This document shows positions 24,203 through 32,850 of a stretch of DNA of 64,000 bases, in pieces. The stretch covers positions 930,001 through 994,000 of the forward strand of contig JAHVKF010000001.1 in assembly GCA_019800895.1 (NCBI GenBank), read 5' to 3'. Made by a program: the position numbers and the translations under genes. The notes under the pieces were generated by a model. It did no database searches and had not been told where the DNA came from. It worked only from the letters and a program-made list of their open reading frames with translations. Within the stretch, counting starts at the first letter, position 1; every line of letters begins with the position of its first letter. The stretch comes from Halomonas denitrificans (GTDB lineage: Bacteria; Pseudomonadota; Gammaproteobacteria; Xanthomonadales; Wenzhouxiangellaceae).

Positions 24203-24979
24203 ATGACCATGCAAGCGACCGGATGGCGACTGGACGGCCGCCGCGCCCTGATCACCGGCGGAGGCCGCGGGATCGGCTGGGCCACCGCGCGGACGCTGGC
24301 CGAGCGCGGCGCGGAGGTCTGGTTGATGGCCCGCAGCGAGGCCGAACTCGACGAACGGGTCGACGAGCTGCGCTCGCGCGGCGCCCGGGCCCACGCGCTT
24401 CCCGGGGACGTGTCCGACCCGGAACGCCGCCGGCACGCCCTGGACCGCCTGCTCGACGCCACCGAAACGCTCGACATCCTGGTCAACAATGCCGGGTTCA
24501 ACATCCGCAAGGCGGCCATCGACCTGGCGTCCGAGGATGTGCGCTCGGTGCTGGAGACCAACCTGCTCGGCGCCTTCGAGCTGACCCGCGCGCTGTACGG
24601 CCCGCTGCGTCACGCCGATGCCGGCTGCGTGGTCAACGTCTCCTCGGTTGCCGGCCACACGCACCTGCGCACCGGCGCCGCCTACGCCATGAGCAAGGCC
24701 GCGCTCGACCAGCTGACCCGCAACCTGGCCTGCGAATGGGCTGCCGACGGCATCCGGGTCAATGCAGTGGCGCCCTGGTACATCGAGACCCCACTGGCCG
24801 GGCAGGTGCTCTCCGACCCGGACTACCTCGCCGAAGTGCTCGCCCGGACCCCGCTGAAACGCATCGGCCGCCCCGAAGAAGTCGCCGCGACCATCGCCTT
24901 CCTGTGCATGCCCGGCGCCGCCTACATCACCGGCCAGGTCCTCTCCGTCGACGGCGGCTTCAGCGTCTACGGCTTCTGA
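24203..24979 (+). CDS. SDR family oxidoreductase (tropinone-reductase-like)
   Basis: A 258-residue classical short-chain dehydrogenase. The cofactor motif TGGGRGIG is at 18-25, NNAG at ~95, and the catalytic Tyr161 and Lys165 lie in YAMSK, with a Ser in NVSSVAGH before them. The sequence [10 protein letters not shown] and ending FSVYGF are common in tropinone-reductase-like SDRs of bacteria, which reduce unknown ketones with NADPH. An Arg in the loop after the second strand (MARSEAEL) agrees with NADPH use. The 3' end of this gene is duplicated as a relic at 27500-27574. Confidence 0.88.
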   Translation: MTMQATGWRLDGRRALITGGGRGIGWATARTLAERGAEVWLMARSEAELDERVDELRSRGARAHALPGDVSDPERRRHALDRLLDATETLDILVNNAGFNIRKAAIDLASEDVRSVLETNLLGAFELTRALYGPLRHADAGCVVNVSSVAGHTHLRTGAAYAMSKAALDQLTRNLACEWAADGIRVNAVAPWYIETPLAGQVLSDPDYLAEVLARTPLKRIGRPEEVAATIAFLCMPGAAYITGQVLSVDGGFSVYGF

Positions 24980-25013
24980 TTCGGGCCTCGCTCGGCTCCG
25001 TTGGCCCGGCCGC

Positions 25014-25195
25014 TAGATGATGGACGCAAAGGCGCAAAGGAGCGAAGAGCACGAAGAAGTGCTGATTTGAAGGAAGGAAACCGAGGATGCGCCGGCTCTC
25101 GATCACCGCGTTTTGCCACACACTCAGAATTGCACTTCTCAATTTCTTTCCCTTTGCGTTCCTTCGCTCCTTCGCGCCTTTGCGTCCATCCTCTA
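25014..25195. repeat. Type B inverted-repeat element, copy 3
   Basis: A 182-base element starting TAGATGATGGACGCAAAGGC and ending with its imperfect reverse complement (…CGCCTTTGCGTCCATCCTCTA). The arms extend over about 45 bases with few mismatches. It sits 35 bases after the SDR stop codon. Copy 4 at 27610 has the same length and similar flanks. Confidence 0.88.
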
Positions 25196-25227
25196 GAAGA
25201 AGGTGCCACCGCCCCGAACGAAGGCAC

Positions 25228-25259
25228 AAAAAAGGCCGCGGGCGGGGCCGCGGCCTTTT
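25228..25259. terminator. Bidirectional intrinsic terminator between SDR and M13 peptidase genes
   Basis: A perfect 12-bp stem (25230-25241 with 25248-25259) and a 6-base loop, with A6 on the left and T4 on the right. On the minus strand the hairpin is followed by six T, which fits a rho-independent terminator for the M13 peptidase gene; it may also stop the SDR transcript. Confidence 0.88.
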
Positions 25260-25280
25260 GACTGGAGAGGCGGGTTCGCC

Positions 25281-27407
25281 TTACCAGATGCTCAGGCGCT
25301 CTTCCGGCGGGAGGTAGAGCTCGGCGTCCTCGCCGATGTCGAAGGCGTCGTACCAGGCGTCCATATTGCGGACGATGCCGTTGACGCGGTACTCGGGCGG
25401 GCTGTGGGAATCGTTGATCAGGCGCGAACGGCGCGACTCGTCGGTCTGCAGGTTCCGCCAGACCTGGGCCCAGGCCATGAAGAAGCGCTGGTCGCCGGTG
25501 TAGCCGTCCAGCACCGGCGCGTCGCCGCCCTGGTGTTCGTCGACGTACATCCGGTAGGCGTGGTAGGCAATCGCCAGGCCGCCGAGATCGCCGATGTTCT
25601 CGCCCAGCGTCAGGCGGCCGTTGATGGTCATGCCCTCGACCGGTTCGTACTGCTCGTACTGGGCGACCAGCCGATCGGCCAGCTGCTCGAAGCGCTCGCG
25701 CGACTCGCCGGTCCACCAGTTGCGCAGCACACCGTCGGCGTCGGACTTCGAGCCCTGGTCGTCGAAGCCGTGGCCCATCTCGTGACCGATCACCGCGCCG
25801 ATGCCGCCGAAGTTGACCGCCGGATCGGCGTTCGGATCGAAGAACGGCGGCTGCAGGATGCCGGCCGGAAAGACGATCTCGTTGCGCGACGAAGAGTAGT
25901 AGGCATTGACCGTCTGCGGGCTCATGAACCACTCCCAGTGGCGGGTCGGCTCGTCGAGCTTCTCCACGGCATCCGCCCGGTACCACTCGCCGAGCCTCCG
26001 CGCGTTGCCCACCAGGTCGTCGGGGCGGATCTCGACCGAGCTGTAGTCGTGCCAGCGATCCGGGTAGCCGATCTTCGGTGTGAACGCCGCCAGCTTCGCC
26101 AGCGCCTCTTCGCGGGTCTCGGCGTCCATCCAGTCGAGCGAATTCAGGCGCTCGTCGAAGGCCCGGCGGAGATAGCCGACCAGCTCAAGCATCTGGTCGC
26201 GGGAGGCCGGCGGAAAGTGTCGTGCCACATAGACCTCGCCGACCTGCTCACCCATCCTGTCGCTGACGAACTGGATCGCCCGCTTCTCGCGTGGACGCTG
26301 CTCCTCGACGCCGTTGAGGCGCTTCTGGTACAGCTCGAAGGCGGCATCGGCGAAGTCATCACCGAGCAGCGGTGCGGTGTTGTTCAGGAAATGGAAGGCG
26401 TGCCACGACGCCCAGGTCTCGGCCGGAGTCACGGCGAACAGTGCCGACAGCGCCTGGATCGCCGTGTCGGTCCCGACGACGACTTCCTCGATCGCATCGA
26501 AGCCCTGCTCGGCCAGGAACGCCTCCCAGGCGAAGCCCGGGGCGAAGGCCTCGAGCTCGTCGACGCGCATCAGGTTGTAGTTGGCCTCGCGATCGCGACG
26601 CTGGGTGCGGGTCCAGTGCGCGTCGGCGATCGACGTCTCCAGTGCCATCACCGCCTCGGCGCGCTCGCGCGGACGGTCGATGCCGGCCCGCTCGAAGGTG
26701 CCGGCGATGTAGTCGACGTAGGCCTCGCGGTGGCCCGGGAACGGCTCGTCGTCGCGCTCGTAGTAGTCCTTGTCGGGCAGGCCGAGCCCGCTCTGGGTCA
26801 GATGGACCAGGTAGCGCTCCGGGTTGCCCGAATCCAGCGTGACGTAGGCGCCCACGATCGAAGCGGTGCCGAGCCGACCCATCCAGCGGGCCACGGCCTC
26901 GTGGTCGTCGAGTGCGAGCAGCCGGTCGAGCTCGTCGCGGATCGGGTCCAGTCCGAGCTCCTCGATCCGGTCCGTGTTCATGTAGGCGGCATGCATGGCG
27001 CCGATCTGCTGCAGCGGCGAGCCGGGGTCGGCGTCGGCCTCGGCAGCCTCGGCGATGATCTCCGCGACCCGCTCTTCCGATTCGAGCGACAGTTCGGCAA
27101 AGGCACCGTAGCGCGAGAACCCGGCCGGAATCTCGTTGTTCTCGAGCCACGCTGCGTTGACGTAGGCGAAGAAGTCGTCGCCCGGGGCCACGGAATCGCT
27201 GATGCCCTCGACATCGATGCCCCAGGTGCCGATCCGGGCCGATGCATCGGCCTGCGGCTGGGAAGCTGACTCCGCTGCAGGCTCGATGGCAGCGACCGGC
27301 TCGCTCACCTCGGGGGCCGCAGACGGCTCGGGATCGGATGAACAGCCGGCCAGAACTGCGGCCGAAAGAGCCACAGCCAGGGCGGCGGCAAGGGGGTGCT
27401 TGCGCAT
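25281..27407 (-). CDS. M13 family metallopeptidase lipoprotein (neprilysin/PepO-like)
   Basis: A 708-residue lipoprotein with lipobox LAGC at its N-terminus. The zinc motif HEMGH is at 542-546, followed by ENIGDLGGLAIAYHAY with the third ligand Glu and by the substrate-binding NAYYSSSRNEIVFPAGILQPP upstream. The N-terminal half (PGDDFFAYVNAAWLENNEIP) is the standard M13 cap region. The protein should cut peptides in the periplasm or at the outer membrane. The C-terminal YLPPEERLSIW is intact. The gene is bracketed by type B elements, and a decayed copy of its last 15 codons lies at 27877-27921, showing that a second copy once existed. Confidence 0.95.
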   Translation of the reverse strand: MRKHPLAAALAVALSAAVLAGCSSDPEPSAAPEVSEPVAAIEPAAESASQPQADASARIGTWGIDVEGISDSVAPGDDFFAYVNAAWLENNEIPAGFSRYGAFAELSLESEERVAEIIAEAAEADADPGSPLQQIGAMHAAYMNTDRIEELGLDPIRDELDRLLALDDHEAVARWMGRLGTASIVGAYVTLDSGNPERYLVHLTQSGLGLPDKDYYERDDEPFPGHREAYVDYIAGTFERAGIDRPRERAEAVMALETSIADAHWTRTQRRDREANYNLMRVDELEAFAPGFAWEAFLAEQGFDAIEEVVVGTDTAIQALSALFAVTPAETWASWHAFHFLNNTAPLLGDDFADAAFELYQKRLNGVEEQRPREKRAIQFVSDRMGEQVGEVYVARHFPPASRDQMLELVGYLRRAFDERLNSLDWMDAETREEALAKLAAFTPKIGYPDRWHDYSSVEIRPDDLVGNARRLGEWYRADAVEKLDEPTRHWEWFMSPQTVNAYYSSSRNEIVFPAGILQPPFFDPNADPAVNFGGIGAVIGHEMGHGFDDQGSKSDADGVLRNWWTGESRERFEQLADRLVAQYEQYEPVEGMTINGRLTLGENIGDLGGLAIAYHAYRMYVDEHQGGDAPVLDGYTGDQRFFMAWAQVWRNLQTDESRRSRLINDSHSPPEYRVNGIVRNMDAWYDAFDIGEDAELYLPPEERLSIW

Positions 27408-27499
27408 GGGGTCACTCCTGAGATTTCGTTCAGCGGCAGAAGCGCCGCAGGTGGACGAAAATTACCCCATCGACGTGAATCCGGCTTGTGCCGATGGTC

Positions 27500-27574
27500 A
27501 TGCAGCGCGCCGCCAGCTACATCACTGGCCAGATCCTCCCCGCCGACGACGGCTTCAGCGTCCACGGTTTCTGA
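27500..27574 (+). pseudogene. Relic of the SDR gene 3' end
   Basis: Twenty-four codons ending in TGA read MQRAASYITGQILPADDGF then SVHGF. The intact SDR ends [18 protein letters not shown] then SVYGF. The similarity continues past the stop for about 35 bases into the next type B element. No upstream part of the SDR gene is present, so this is a fragment and not a small gene. Confidence 0.88.
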
Positions 27575-27609
27575 CGTCGGCCTCGCTCGGCGGACTTGCC
27601 AGCGGCCTT

Positions 27610-27791
27610 TAGATGATGAACGCAAAGGCGCAAAGCAGCGAAGAAACGCAAAGGGATGAAGTTTTGAAGGAATGATTCGGAGTGCTCAATCATGAGCATT
27701 GCTCGTCGTATGGCGCATAAACGGTTCTGACTTTTTCATGCAGATCTTCTTCGCGCCCTTCGCTCCTTTGCGCCTTTGCGTCCATCATCTA
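27610..27791. repeat. Type B inverted-repeat element, copy 4 (in duplicated segment)
   Basis: A 182-base element starting TAGATGATGAACGCAAAGGC and ending with the near-exact reverse complement (…CTTTGCGTCCATCATCTA). It is the same length as copy 3 and occupies the same place relative to the SDR tail and terminator, so it was duplicated with its flanks. Confidence 0.88.
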
Positions 27792-27827
27792 GGGGAATGG
27801 GCCAACGACCCCGAACGACAGCCCCAT

Positions 27828-27854
27828 AAAGGCCGAGGGCGGGGCCGCGGCCTT
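27828..27854. terminator. Decayed copy of the SDR/M13 terminator
   Basis: The hairpin AAAGGCCGAGG with CCGCGGCCTT matches the terminator at 25228-25259 but has one stem mismatch and has lost the T-run. It marks the right part of the duplicated segment. Confidence 0.7.
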
Positions 27855-27876
27855 GGGAGCTGCAAGCTTTGAAGGC

Positions 27877-27921
27877 TCACCAGGTGCTCAGGCGGTCTTT
27901 CGGCGGGATGTAGAGGCCGGT
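27877..27921 (-). pseudogene. Relic of an M13 peptidase 3' end
   Basis: Fourteen codons and a TGA read TGLYIPPKDRLSTW, against AELYLPPEERLSIW at the end of the intact M13 gene. Similarity stops at about 27921, five bases before the stop of the TIGR03032 gene. The rest of this second peptidase copy has been deleted. Confidence 0.85.
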
Positions 27922-27925
27922 GGGT

Positions 27926-29095
27926 CTAGGCGGTCGGCTGCGCGACTTCTCTCAAGGCCTCGTCCGGCAGCACATAGGAGCTGCCGATCAGCGGGTGACC
28001 GGGCTCGAGCAGGCTGGGGAAGGTCAGCCCCGGCAGCACCTTGACCGCGAAGATTTCCTCGACCGCGTCGCTGAATCGCAACAGGCCGACCGTCTCGCCG
28101 GTGTCAAGATCGATGATCCAGACTCCGCTGCGCCGGTCCGAGCCGTCGGAGGTGATCGGGATTCCTTCGAAGGTATTCGTCTCGCGGACCTGGGAAAGGC
28201 CGACGATCGCGTACTTGTCGACGAAGTCCAGCCCGCGGGTGAAGCCGGGCATCTGCGCCAGGCGCTCGGTCTTCGTCGTCTTCGGGTCGTACCACGACAG
28301 CGCGCCGTAGCCCGACTCGAGAAACCACACGCGGTCGCGATACCAGCGAGGCGAATGGGGCATCGAGAGCCCCTCGACCAGCACCTTGTCGCGGACGATG
28401 TCGTAGAGCAGCCCACCGGCGTTCTTGTTCTCGCGCCAGCCGCCGGCGGTGTCCGTGCGGCCGAGCGCGGTCACGTACCGTGGCCGGTCGTCGACGACGC
28501 AGAGGCCGTTGAGGTGGCAGCGGTCCTCGATCGCGTAGGCCGAGACCCACGGCGGACGCCAGCGCGGGACGAAGCTGTGGTCGAGGTCCAGCGTCGACAG
28601 GCAGGAGAAGCGCGTGTTGACGATCCAGAGCTCATCGCCGGCGAAGTCCAGTTCGTGGATGTCGATGTTGCCCGTGTAGTGGATCGAGCGCGGAATGAAA
28701 CAGGCATCGTGCCTGCCCTTCGGCTCGACCTTGGGCGCGACCGCCGGCGTGTTGCGGAATTCGTGGACTTCGTTGTTGGTGCCGATGACCAGCCGATTGT
28801 CCTTTGCCGCGATGCCCATCGGGCGATTGAAGGAGCAGAAGTGGGTGTTGAGCTTGCCCTGGTCGGCGCGCAGCAGGACCACCTGGCCCGCCTGGTAGGT
28901 CGACACGGCGATGCTCAACCGACCCTTGTCCAGCAGGGTCAGGAAGCTGGCCGAGAATTCGCTCTTCAGCGCCTCACCCGGGTTCTCGCGGATGCGCTGC
29001 GCGAGCGCTTCCCGTCGCTTCTGCTCGGCCTCCGCCTTCGCCTTCCTCGCCTGCTGCTCTGGCGTCAGTTCGTCATCCGTGCTCGATTCGCTCAC
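27926..29095 (-). CDS. TIGR03032 family protein
   Basis: A 389-residue protein. After a charged coiled N-terminus (~1-45) it has a beta-propeller-like region with SFNRPMGIAAKDNRLVIGTN, HDACFIPRSIHYTGNIDIHEL, CHLNGLCVVDDRPRYVTALG and SPRWYRDRVWFLESGYGAL. These blocks define TIGR03032, a family of unknown function often found near secreted or surface proteins. No signal peptide is visible. The C-terminus abuts the decayed M13 segment, so the deletion that removed the second peptidase ended at this gene. The divergent gene at 29161 starts 65 bases away. Confidence 0.88.
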   Translation of the reverse strand: MSESSTDDELTPEQQARKAKAEAEQKRREALAQRIRENPGEALKSEFSASFLTLLDKGRLSIAVSTYQAGQVVLLRADQGKLNTHFCSFNRPMGIAAKDNRLVIGTNNEVHEFRNTPAVAPKVEPKGRHDACFIPRSIHYTGNIDIHELDFAGDELWIVNTRFSCLSTLDLDHSFVPRWRPPWVSAYAIEDRCHLNGLCVVDDRPRYVTALGRTDTAGGWRENKNAGGLLYDIVRDKVLVEGLSMPHSPRWYRDRVWFLESGYGALSWYDPKTTKTERLAQMPGFTRGLDFVDKYAIVGLSQVRETNTFEGIPITSDGSDRRSGVWIIDLDTGETVGLLRFSDAVEEIFAVKVLPGLTFPSLLEPGHPLIGSSYVLPDEALREVAQPTA

Positions 29096-29160
29096 CGCGC
29101 ATGTCCAATCAATGACCGGGGCGCTACCATACCGGTTTCCCGAGACCGGGCCAACACGCC

Positions 29161-29682
29161 ATGCCCTCCTTCGATTACGACATCGTCTGGCGGACGCTCG
29201 ACGACGCGACCCGCGATCGCATCGTCGCGTTCTGGCAGACCCACGGCGCGATCCGCGACGAACAGGCGGCCCGGGCCCGGGTGGACCAGGTCGTGGCCGT
29301 GGCCCGAAGCGAAGGCGGCGAGATCGCCGGCGTCTGCACGGCGATCGACCTGGTCGTTCCGGATATCGGCGAACCCCTGTACTACTACCGGACCTTCATC
29401 GCGCCCCCCTTCCGCACCGGCTTCGTCGTTCGCCGACTTCTGTTCCTGGCCGTGCAAGCCCTGGAGGAGCATGCCCGCCGGGATCCGGAATCGAGCGCGA
29501 AAGGCGTCTATCTCGAGCTCGAGAACCCCTCCTTCGCACGCCATCTTCGCCAGGCGGTCTGGCCGCGGCGAGGGCTGGAATTCGTATTTATCGGCCGCAG
29601 TGCCCGAGGCCTGGAGCGGCGGGTCCGCTGGTTCGAGCACGCCCGCATCGGCGATCGCTCCGGAGATCGCTCGACCGGCTGA
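29161..29682 (+). CDS. Hypothetical protein, possibly GNAT-like
   Basis: A 173-residue soluble protein that I do not place firmly. It contains GGEIAGVCTAIDLVVPDIGE, YYYRTFIAPPFRTGFVVRRLL and a long helix LFLAVQALEEHA. The order of beta strands and helices, with PPFRTGFVVRRLL where a GNAT enzyme binds the CoA pyrophosphate, suggests an acyltransferase fold, but the usual R/QxxGxG/A motif is not clear. It is divergent from the TIGR03032 gene and followed by a hairpin shared with the convergent beta-helix gene. Confidence 0.65.
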   Translation: MPSFDYDIVWRTLDDATRDRIVAFWQTHGAIRDEQAARARVDQVVAVARSEGGEIAGVCTAIDLVVPDIGEPLYYYRTFIAPPFRTGFVVRRLLFLAVQALEEHARRDPESSAKGVYLELENPSFARHLRQAVWPRRGLEFVFIGRSARGLERRVRWFEHARIGDRSGDRSTG

Positions 29683-29740
29683 TCGGGTCCGATCCTGGCC
29701 CGGCTCGACCTGCACGGGCCCGCGGCGGCACCCGAAACGA

Positions 29741-29768
29741 CAGCGGCCGGGGAAGGCCCCGGCCGCTG
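29741..29768. terminator. Hairpin between convergent genes
   Basis: A perfect 12-bp stem (29741-29752 and 29757-29768) with a 4-base loop lies between the convergent genes ending at 29682 and 29799. No T-run follows on either strand, so it is only a probable transcription end. Confidence 0.5.
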
Positions 29769-29798
29769 AATCAAGCAATCACGCTCCGTCGAGCGATG

Positions 29799-31358
29799 TC
29801 AGCACTCCCGCCTCGATCGGCTGCGGAAGCCGAAGAAGGCCGCGATGCCCAGCAGGCCCGACATCAACAACAGGCCGATCCGGTCGAGGGTCGGCACCGG
29901 TAGACCGGTCACCCCGAAGATTCCGGCCTCGACCGAGCCGATGTCGCAACCGGAGCCGAAGGGTCGGGCTTCGCCGCGCTGGTCCGTGGTCACGGCTCCA
30001 CCGCAGCCCGCACTGCCGTTCGGCACCGCATCGATCACCGGGCTGCCGGCCTCCGGCAGCCGCGACTGCGTCGGTCCGCCGTTGTCGGCGAGCGGCTCGA
30101 GGTCCGGATCGAGACCGAGAAGGGCCACAGTCGCCGCGTCGGCGTTCAAGGTTCCGTTCGTCGGCGCAACACCGACCAGCGAGAACTCGGCATTGATCGT
30201 CGCCGCCGGATCCATTGCCACGTCCGGCTCGGAGGCCGCCGTGTTGCCCGAGACGATGGTGGCATCGTGCTGCATTCCGGTACCGTACTGCAGGTAGAAG
30301 AACCCGCCGCCGGAGGTTGCCGACGAGTTGCCGGTGATCGTTGAGAACTGGACCGTGGACGAACCGTACGCCGCGATGTAGGCCCCGCCACCGAGGTCGC
30401 CGGCGGCGTTGCCGACGATTGTGGAGTTCGACATCAGCGCGTCGTATTTCTGCGAGTACAGGACCACGCCACCGGCGAATCCGCCTGCGCTATTGCCGGA
30501 AACCGTCGAATCGATCAACGACGACGCCCCGCCCTGCAGGAACAGCCCGCCGGCGACAGAGGTCGCGCTGTTGCCGGAAATCGTGGAGCGCTCGACCGTG
30601 ACGTCGTAGCCCGCGATCAAGCCGCCACCAAGCGATCCGCCGCCGCCGCGCTGCAGCATGCGGGTTTCGAACGGCATCGTGAAGTCGCTGCTCGCTGCAC
30701 GATCGGCCAGGAGGGGCGCGGCGCCCCGCGGCGCGGTGCCCGCCGAGTTACCGGAAATGGTCGCGTCCGACACGGTAATGTTGCCGTAGCCAATCAGGTA
30801 AACCCCACCGACGTCCTGCGCGGCGGTGTTGCCGGAAATCGACGAGTTCGAGACATCGATGTCGCCCAGGGTCAGCGCGGTGACTCCACCGCCGATCACG
30901 GCGGTATTGCCGCTGACCGTACAGTTGTCCATCGAAAGCGTGCCGAGGTAGAGCAGCAGCCCGCCACCGGCATCGGCGAGACCGCCGCCTCCGCCGGTGA
31001 CCACGCCGCCGGTCAGGGTCAGGTCGTTGAGCGTCAGGTCAGTGTAGTAGCCGTACATGACCCGCGACCCGCCTGCCGCGTCGATGGTCACACCTGCGCC
31101 GTCGATGGTGATGCTGTCCGGTCCCGTGCTGGTGACCAGCTGGCCGCTGGACAGGGTGATCGTCTGGCCGGAAATCGCCGACATTTCGATCGTGTCGGCC
31201 TCCATGTTCGCGTTGGCGTCGGCCAGGGCCTGGCGCAGGCTGCCCGGCCCGGCGTCGGCGTTGGTCGTGACGTTGAACGTGGCCGCCTGCGCCGAGGTGC
31301 CGGCGAGTGCGGCACAGATCGACGCTGCCAGCAGCGCCTTGTTGTGCGATATACGCAT
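29799..31358 (-). CDS. Secreted parallel beta-helix protein with IPTL-type C-terminal signal
   Basis: A 519-residue exported protein with a signal peptide (~1-25). Residues ~60-410 carry repeated S-x-I-S-G-N-x-A and TVSGNSAG units, typical of right-handed beta-helix 'choice-of-anchor Q' proteins. A conserved GPTQSRLPEAGSPVIDA / DQRGEARPFGSGCDIGSVE block (described in parts) closes the domain. The last ~30 residues read VPTLDRIGLLLMSGLLG, a helix and then RSRSRREC, which is the tripartite form of IPTL-CTERM sorting signals. It is probably displayed on or released from the cell surface. No sortase-like partner gene is in the window. Confidence 0.88.
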   Translation of the reverse strand: MRISHNKALLAASICAALAGTSAQAATFNVTTNADAGPGSLRQALADANANMEADTIEMSAISGQTITLSSGQLVTSTGPDSITIDGAGVTIDAAGGSRVMYGYYTDLTLNDLTLTGGVVTGGGGGLADAGGGLLLYLGTLSMDNCTVSGNTAVIGGGVTALTLGDIDVSNSSISGNTAAQDVGGVYLIGYGNITVSDATISGNSAGTAPRGAAPLLADRAASSDFTMPFETRMLQRGGGGSLGGGLIAGYDVTVERSTISGNSATSVAGGLFLQGGASSLIDSTVSGNSAGGFAGGVVLYSQKYDALMSNSTIVGNAAGDLGGGAYIAAYGSSTVQFSTITGNSSATSGGGFFYLQYGTGMQHDATIVSGNTAASEPDVAMDPAATINAEFSLVGVAPTNGTLNADAATVALLGLDPDLEPLADNGGPTQSRLPEAGSPVIDAVPNGSAGCGGAVTTDQRGEARPFGSGCDIGSVEAGIFGVTGLPVPTLDRIGLLLMSGLLGIAAFFGFRSRSRREC

Positions 31359-31617
31359 GTTCGAATCTCCCGATGGTCTGCCGTATCGTGGTTTCAGCCC
31401 CTATCCCGATGAAACCTACACAAGCAGCGCGGAGAATTCAATTCCGGTTATATGAAATTCCGGACAACCCGCTCGGTGCGCGCCGGCCCCGGACGGGTCG
31501 GTGGACGGGTCGGCACCAGTCCGAATCGACGCGGAACGCACGGGCAGGCCCTCCTGGTCCCCGGCCCGGTTTCACGTCGTAGGAGACGTACGCGGGGCCC
31601 GTCCGGCAGGACCGGAC

Positions 31618-32010
31618 TCACCGGACGGGAGAGAGCGGCGACCCGGTCAAGCGGACATAGGCCGCTTCGCCCCAGGCGTCGAGGATGCCGTCGACAAAGA
31701 TCACCGGCGTCGTTTCATCGCGCGTGGTCCGTCCGTCACCCTCGACCCGCTGCGTGCGATAGAACAGGACCGTATAGGCCTCGCCATCGATCGGGAACGC
31801 CTCGCTCATCGCCGGGGGGTGCGGCATCCGCGATTCCACCTCGGCGCGCGTCATGCCGATCTCCAGCATCGAAATCGCTTCGCGGTTCTCTCGCTCGAGC
31901 CTGGCCCAGTCGTCGCGTCGGTCGCTGTCGTTGCCGATGGCGACGACACAGCCCGACAGGATGGTCGCTGCCGTCAACAGCACCAGAAGCCGGCTTGCAG
32001 ATTTCATCAT
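31618..32010 (-). CDS. DUF3192 family lipoprotein
   Basis: A 130-residue lipoprotein with lipobox LSGC, lipidated Cys21. The domain begins RENREAISMLEIGMTRAEV, a helix and SmpA/OmlA-like turn, and continues with EAYTVLFYRTQRVEGDGRTT and ETTPVIFVDGILDAWG. These features define DUF3192, a small family related to the BamE-like fold. It should sit on the periplasmic face of a membrane. The gene stands alone with about 250-base gaps on both sides; I see nothing else in the gap 31359-31617 except a short imperfect palindrome around its stop codon. Confidence 0.8.
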   Translation of the reverse strand: MMKSASRLLVLLTAATILSGCVVAIGNDSDRRDDWARLERENREAISMLEIGMTRAEVESRMPHPPAMSEAFPIDGEAYTVLFYRTQRVEGDGRTTRDETTPVIFVDGILDAWGEAAYVRLTGSPLSPVR

Positions 32011-32199
32011 TGGAACTCTCCCTCGATGGTTGTTCCGATCGGATGTCGATCGACGGGCGGTTCGTTGCGTGTCGATCGCCCTTCGATCACGAGCAGTCGA
32101 TTATCCGGAGCGAAGCTGAACCGCGCCTGAGCCGGAAGTCATTGGAGCACGACACATCGACCCGAAGCCGGCCGCGGGCGACGCTGAGCCTTCAAAACA

Positions 32200-32229
32200 G
32201 AACGGGCCGGCGCAAGGGCCGGCCCGTTC
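32200..32229 (-). terminator. Intrinsic terminator of the hemerythrin gene
   Basis: A perfect 12-bp stem (32200-32211 and 32218-32229) with a 6-base loop. On the minus strand it is followed by TGTTTTGA. This fits a rho-independent terminator 35 bases after the stop of the hemerythrin-domain gene. Confidence 0.8.
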
Positions 32230-32264
32230 GACGAGGTCGTCGATGGAGAGGGAGGTGCGGCGAA

Positions 32265-32714
32265 TCAGCCCTCGACGCGCCGCTTCTCGACTTCCTTGCG
32301 GCCCTCGAACTTGGCGCCCAGGGCGACCGCACGGTCGTCGTCGATGACGTCTTCGGACAATTCGAACACGTCGTTTTCCTCTTCCTTCATGTGGTGCTCG
32401 AGCGCGTCTTGGAACTTCTTGAAGGTCATCAACCAGGCCGGATTGCTCATGTCCGTCGACTTGAGCTCCTCGAGATAGTCGCTGGCTTCCTTGTGTTCGG
32501 AGACGCTGTGACGGGTCTGCGGCTGCGACTCGACCGATTCGATCAATTCCGAGTACAGCGTCTGCTCTTCGGCGGCCGCGTGCGATTCGACGTCCCTGGC
32601 CAGGACCTCGAACAGGCGCCGGCGCTCCTCGCTGTCGCCGGATGTATCGACAATCTGCCGCATCAGTTCGCGGTGGCGGTCGTGGTCGGTTTTCAGTTTC
32701 TGATAGATGTTCAT
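32265..32714 (-). CDS. Hemerythrin HHE domain protein
   Basis: A 149-residue all-helical protein with the HHE pattern: KTDHDRHRELM in helix 1, ESHAAAEEQTLY in helix 2, HSVSEHKEASDYLEEL in helix 3 and HHMKEEENDVF in helix 4. The His and Glu/Asp residues needed for a di-iron site are present. Such small cytoplasmic proteins bind oxygen or nitric oxide or store iron; which applies here is unknown. It is monocistronic, with a terminator downstream. Confidence 0.9.
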   Translation of the reverse strand: MNIYQKLKTDHDRHRELMRQIVDTSGDSEERRRLFEVLARDVESHAAAEEQTLYSELIESVESQPQTRHSVSEHKEASDYLEELKSTDMSNPAWLMTFKKFQDALEHHMKEEENDVFELSEDVIDDDRAVALGAKFEGRKEVEKRRVEG

Positions 32715-32812
32715 GCGTTCAACCTCGATCGTTCACGATCGTTCGAGTGTCGTCGGATTCAGGTCGTTGTCTTCAGGGAAACGGGGCGGCGGACCAGGTC
32801 CGGCCCGGCGAC

Positions 32813-32838
32813 GTGCAGGGGCGGTGGCGCCCCTGCAC
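32813..32838. terminator. GC hairpin after the YqaE gene
   Basis: A perfect 10-bp inverted repeat (32813-32822 and 32829-32838) begins 13 bases after the YqaE stop codon. No T-run follows, so it may be a weak terminator or an mRNA-stabilising hairpin. Confidence 0.45.
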
Positions 32839-32850
32839 GCCAGGGGAGCG

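Noticed and set aside
21408-24206. A 932-residue plus-strand frame opposite aceE
   Set aside because: Antisense shadow of a clear pyruvate dehydrogenase gene, with no motif.
27500-27574. A possible 24-codon gene with an ATG
   Set aside because: It is the tail of the SDR gene in a duplicated segment, with no upstream half or ribosome-binding site.
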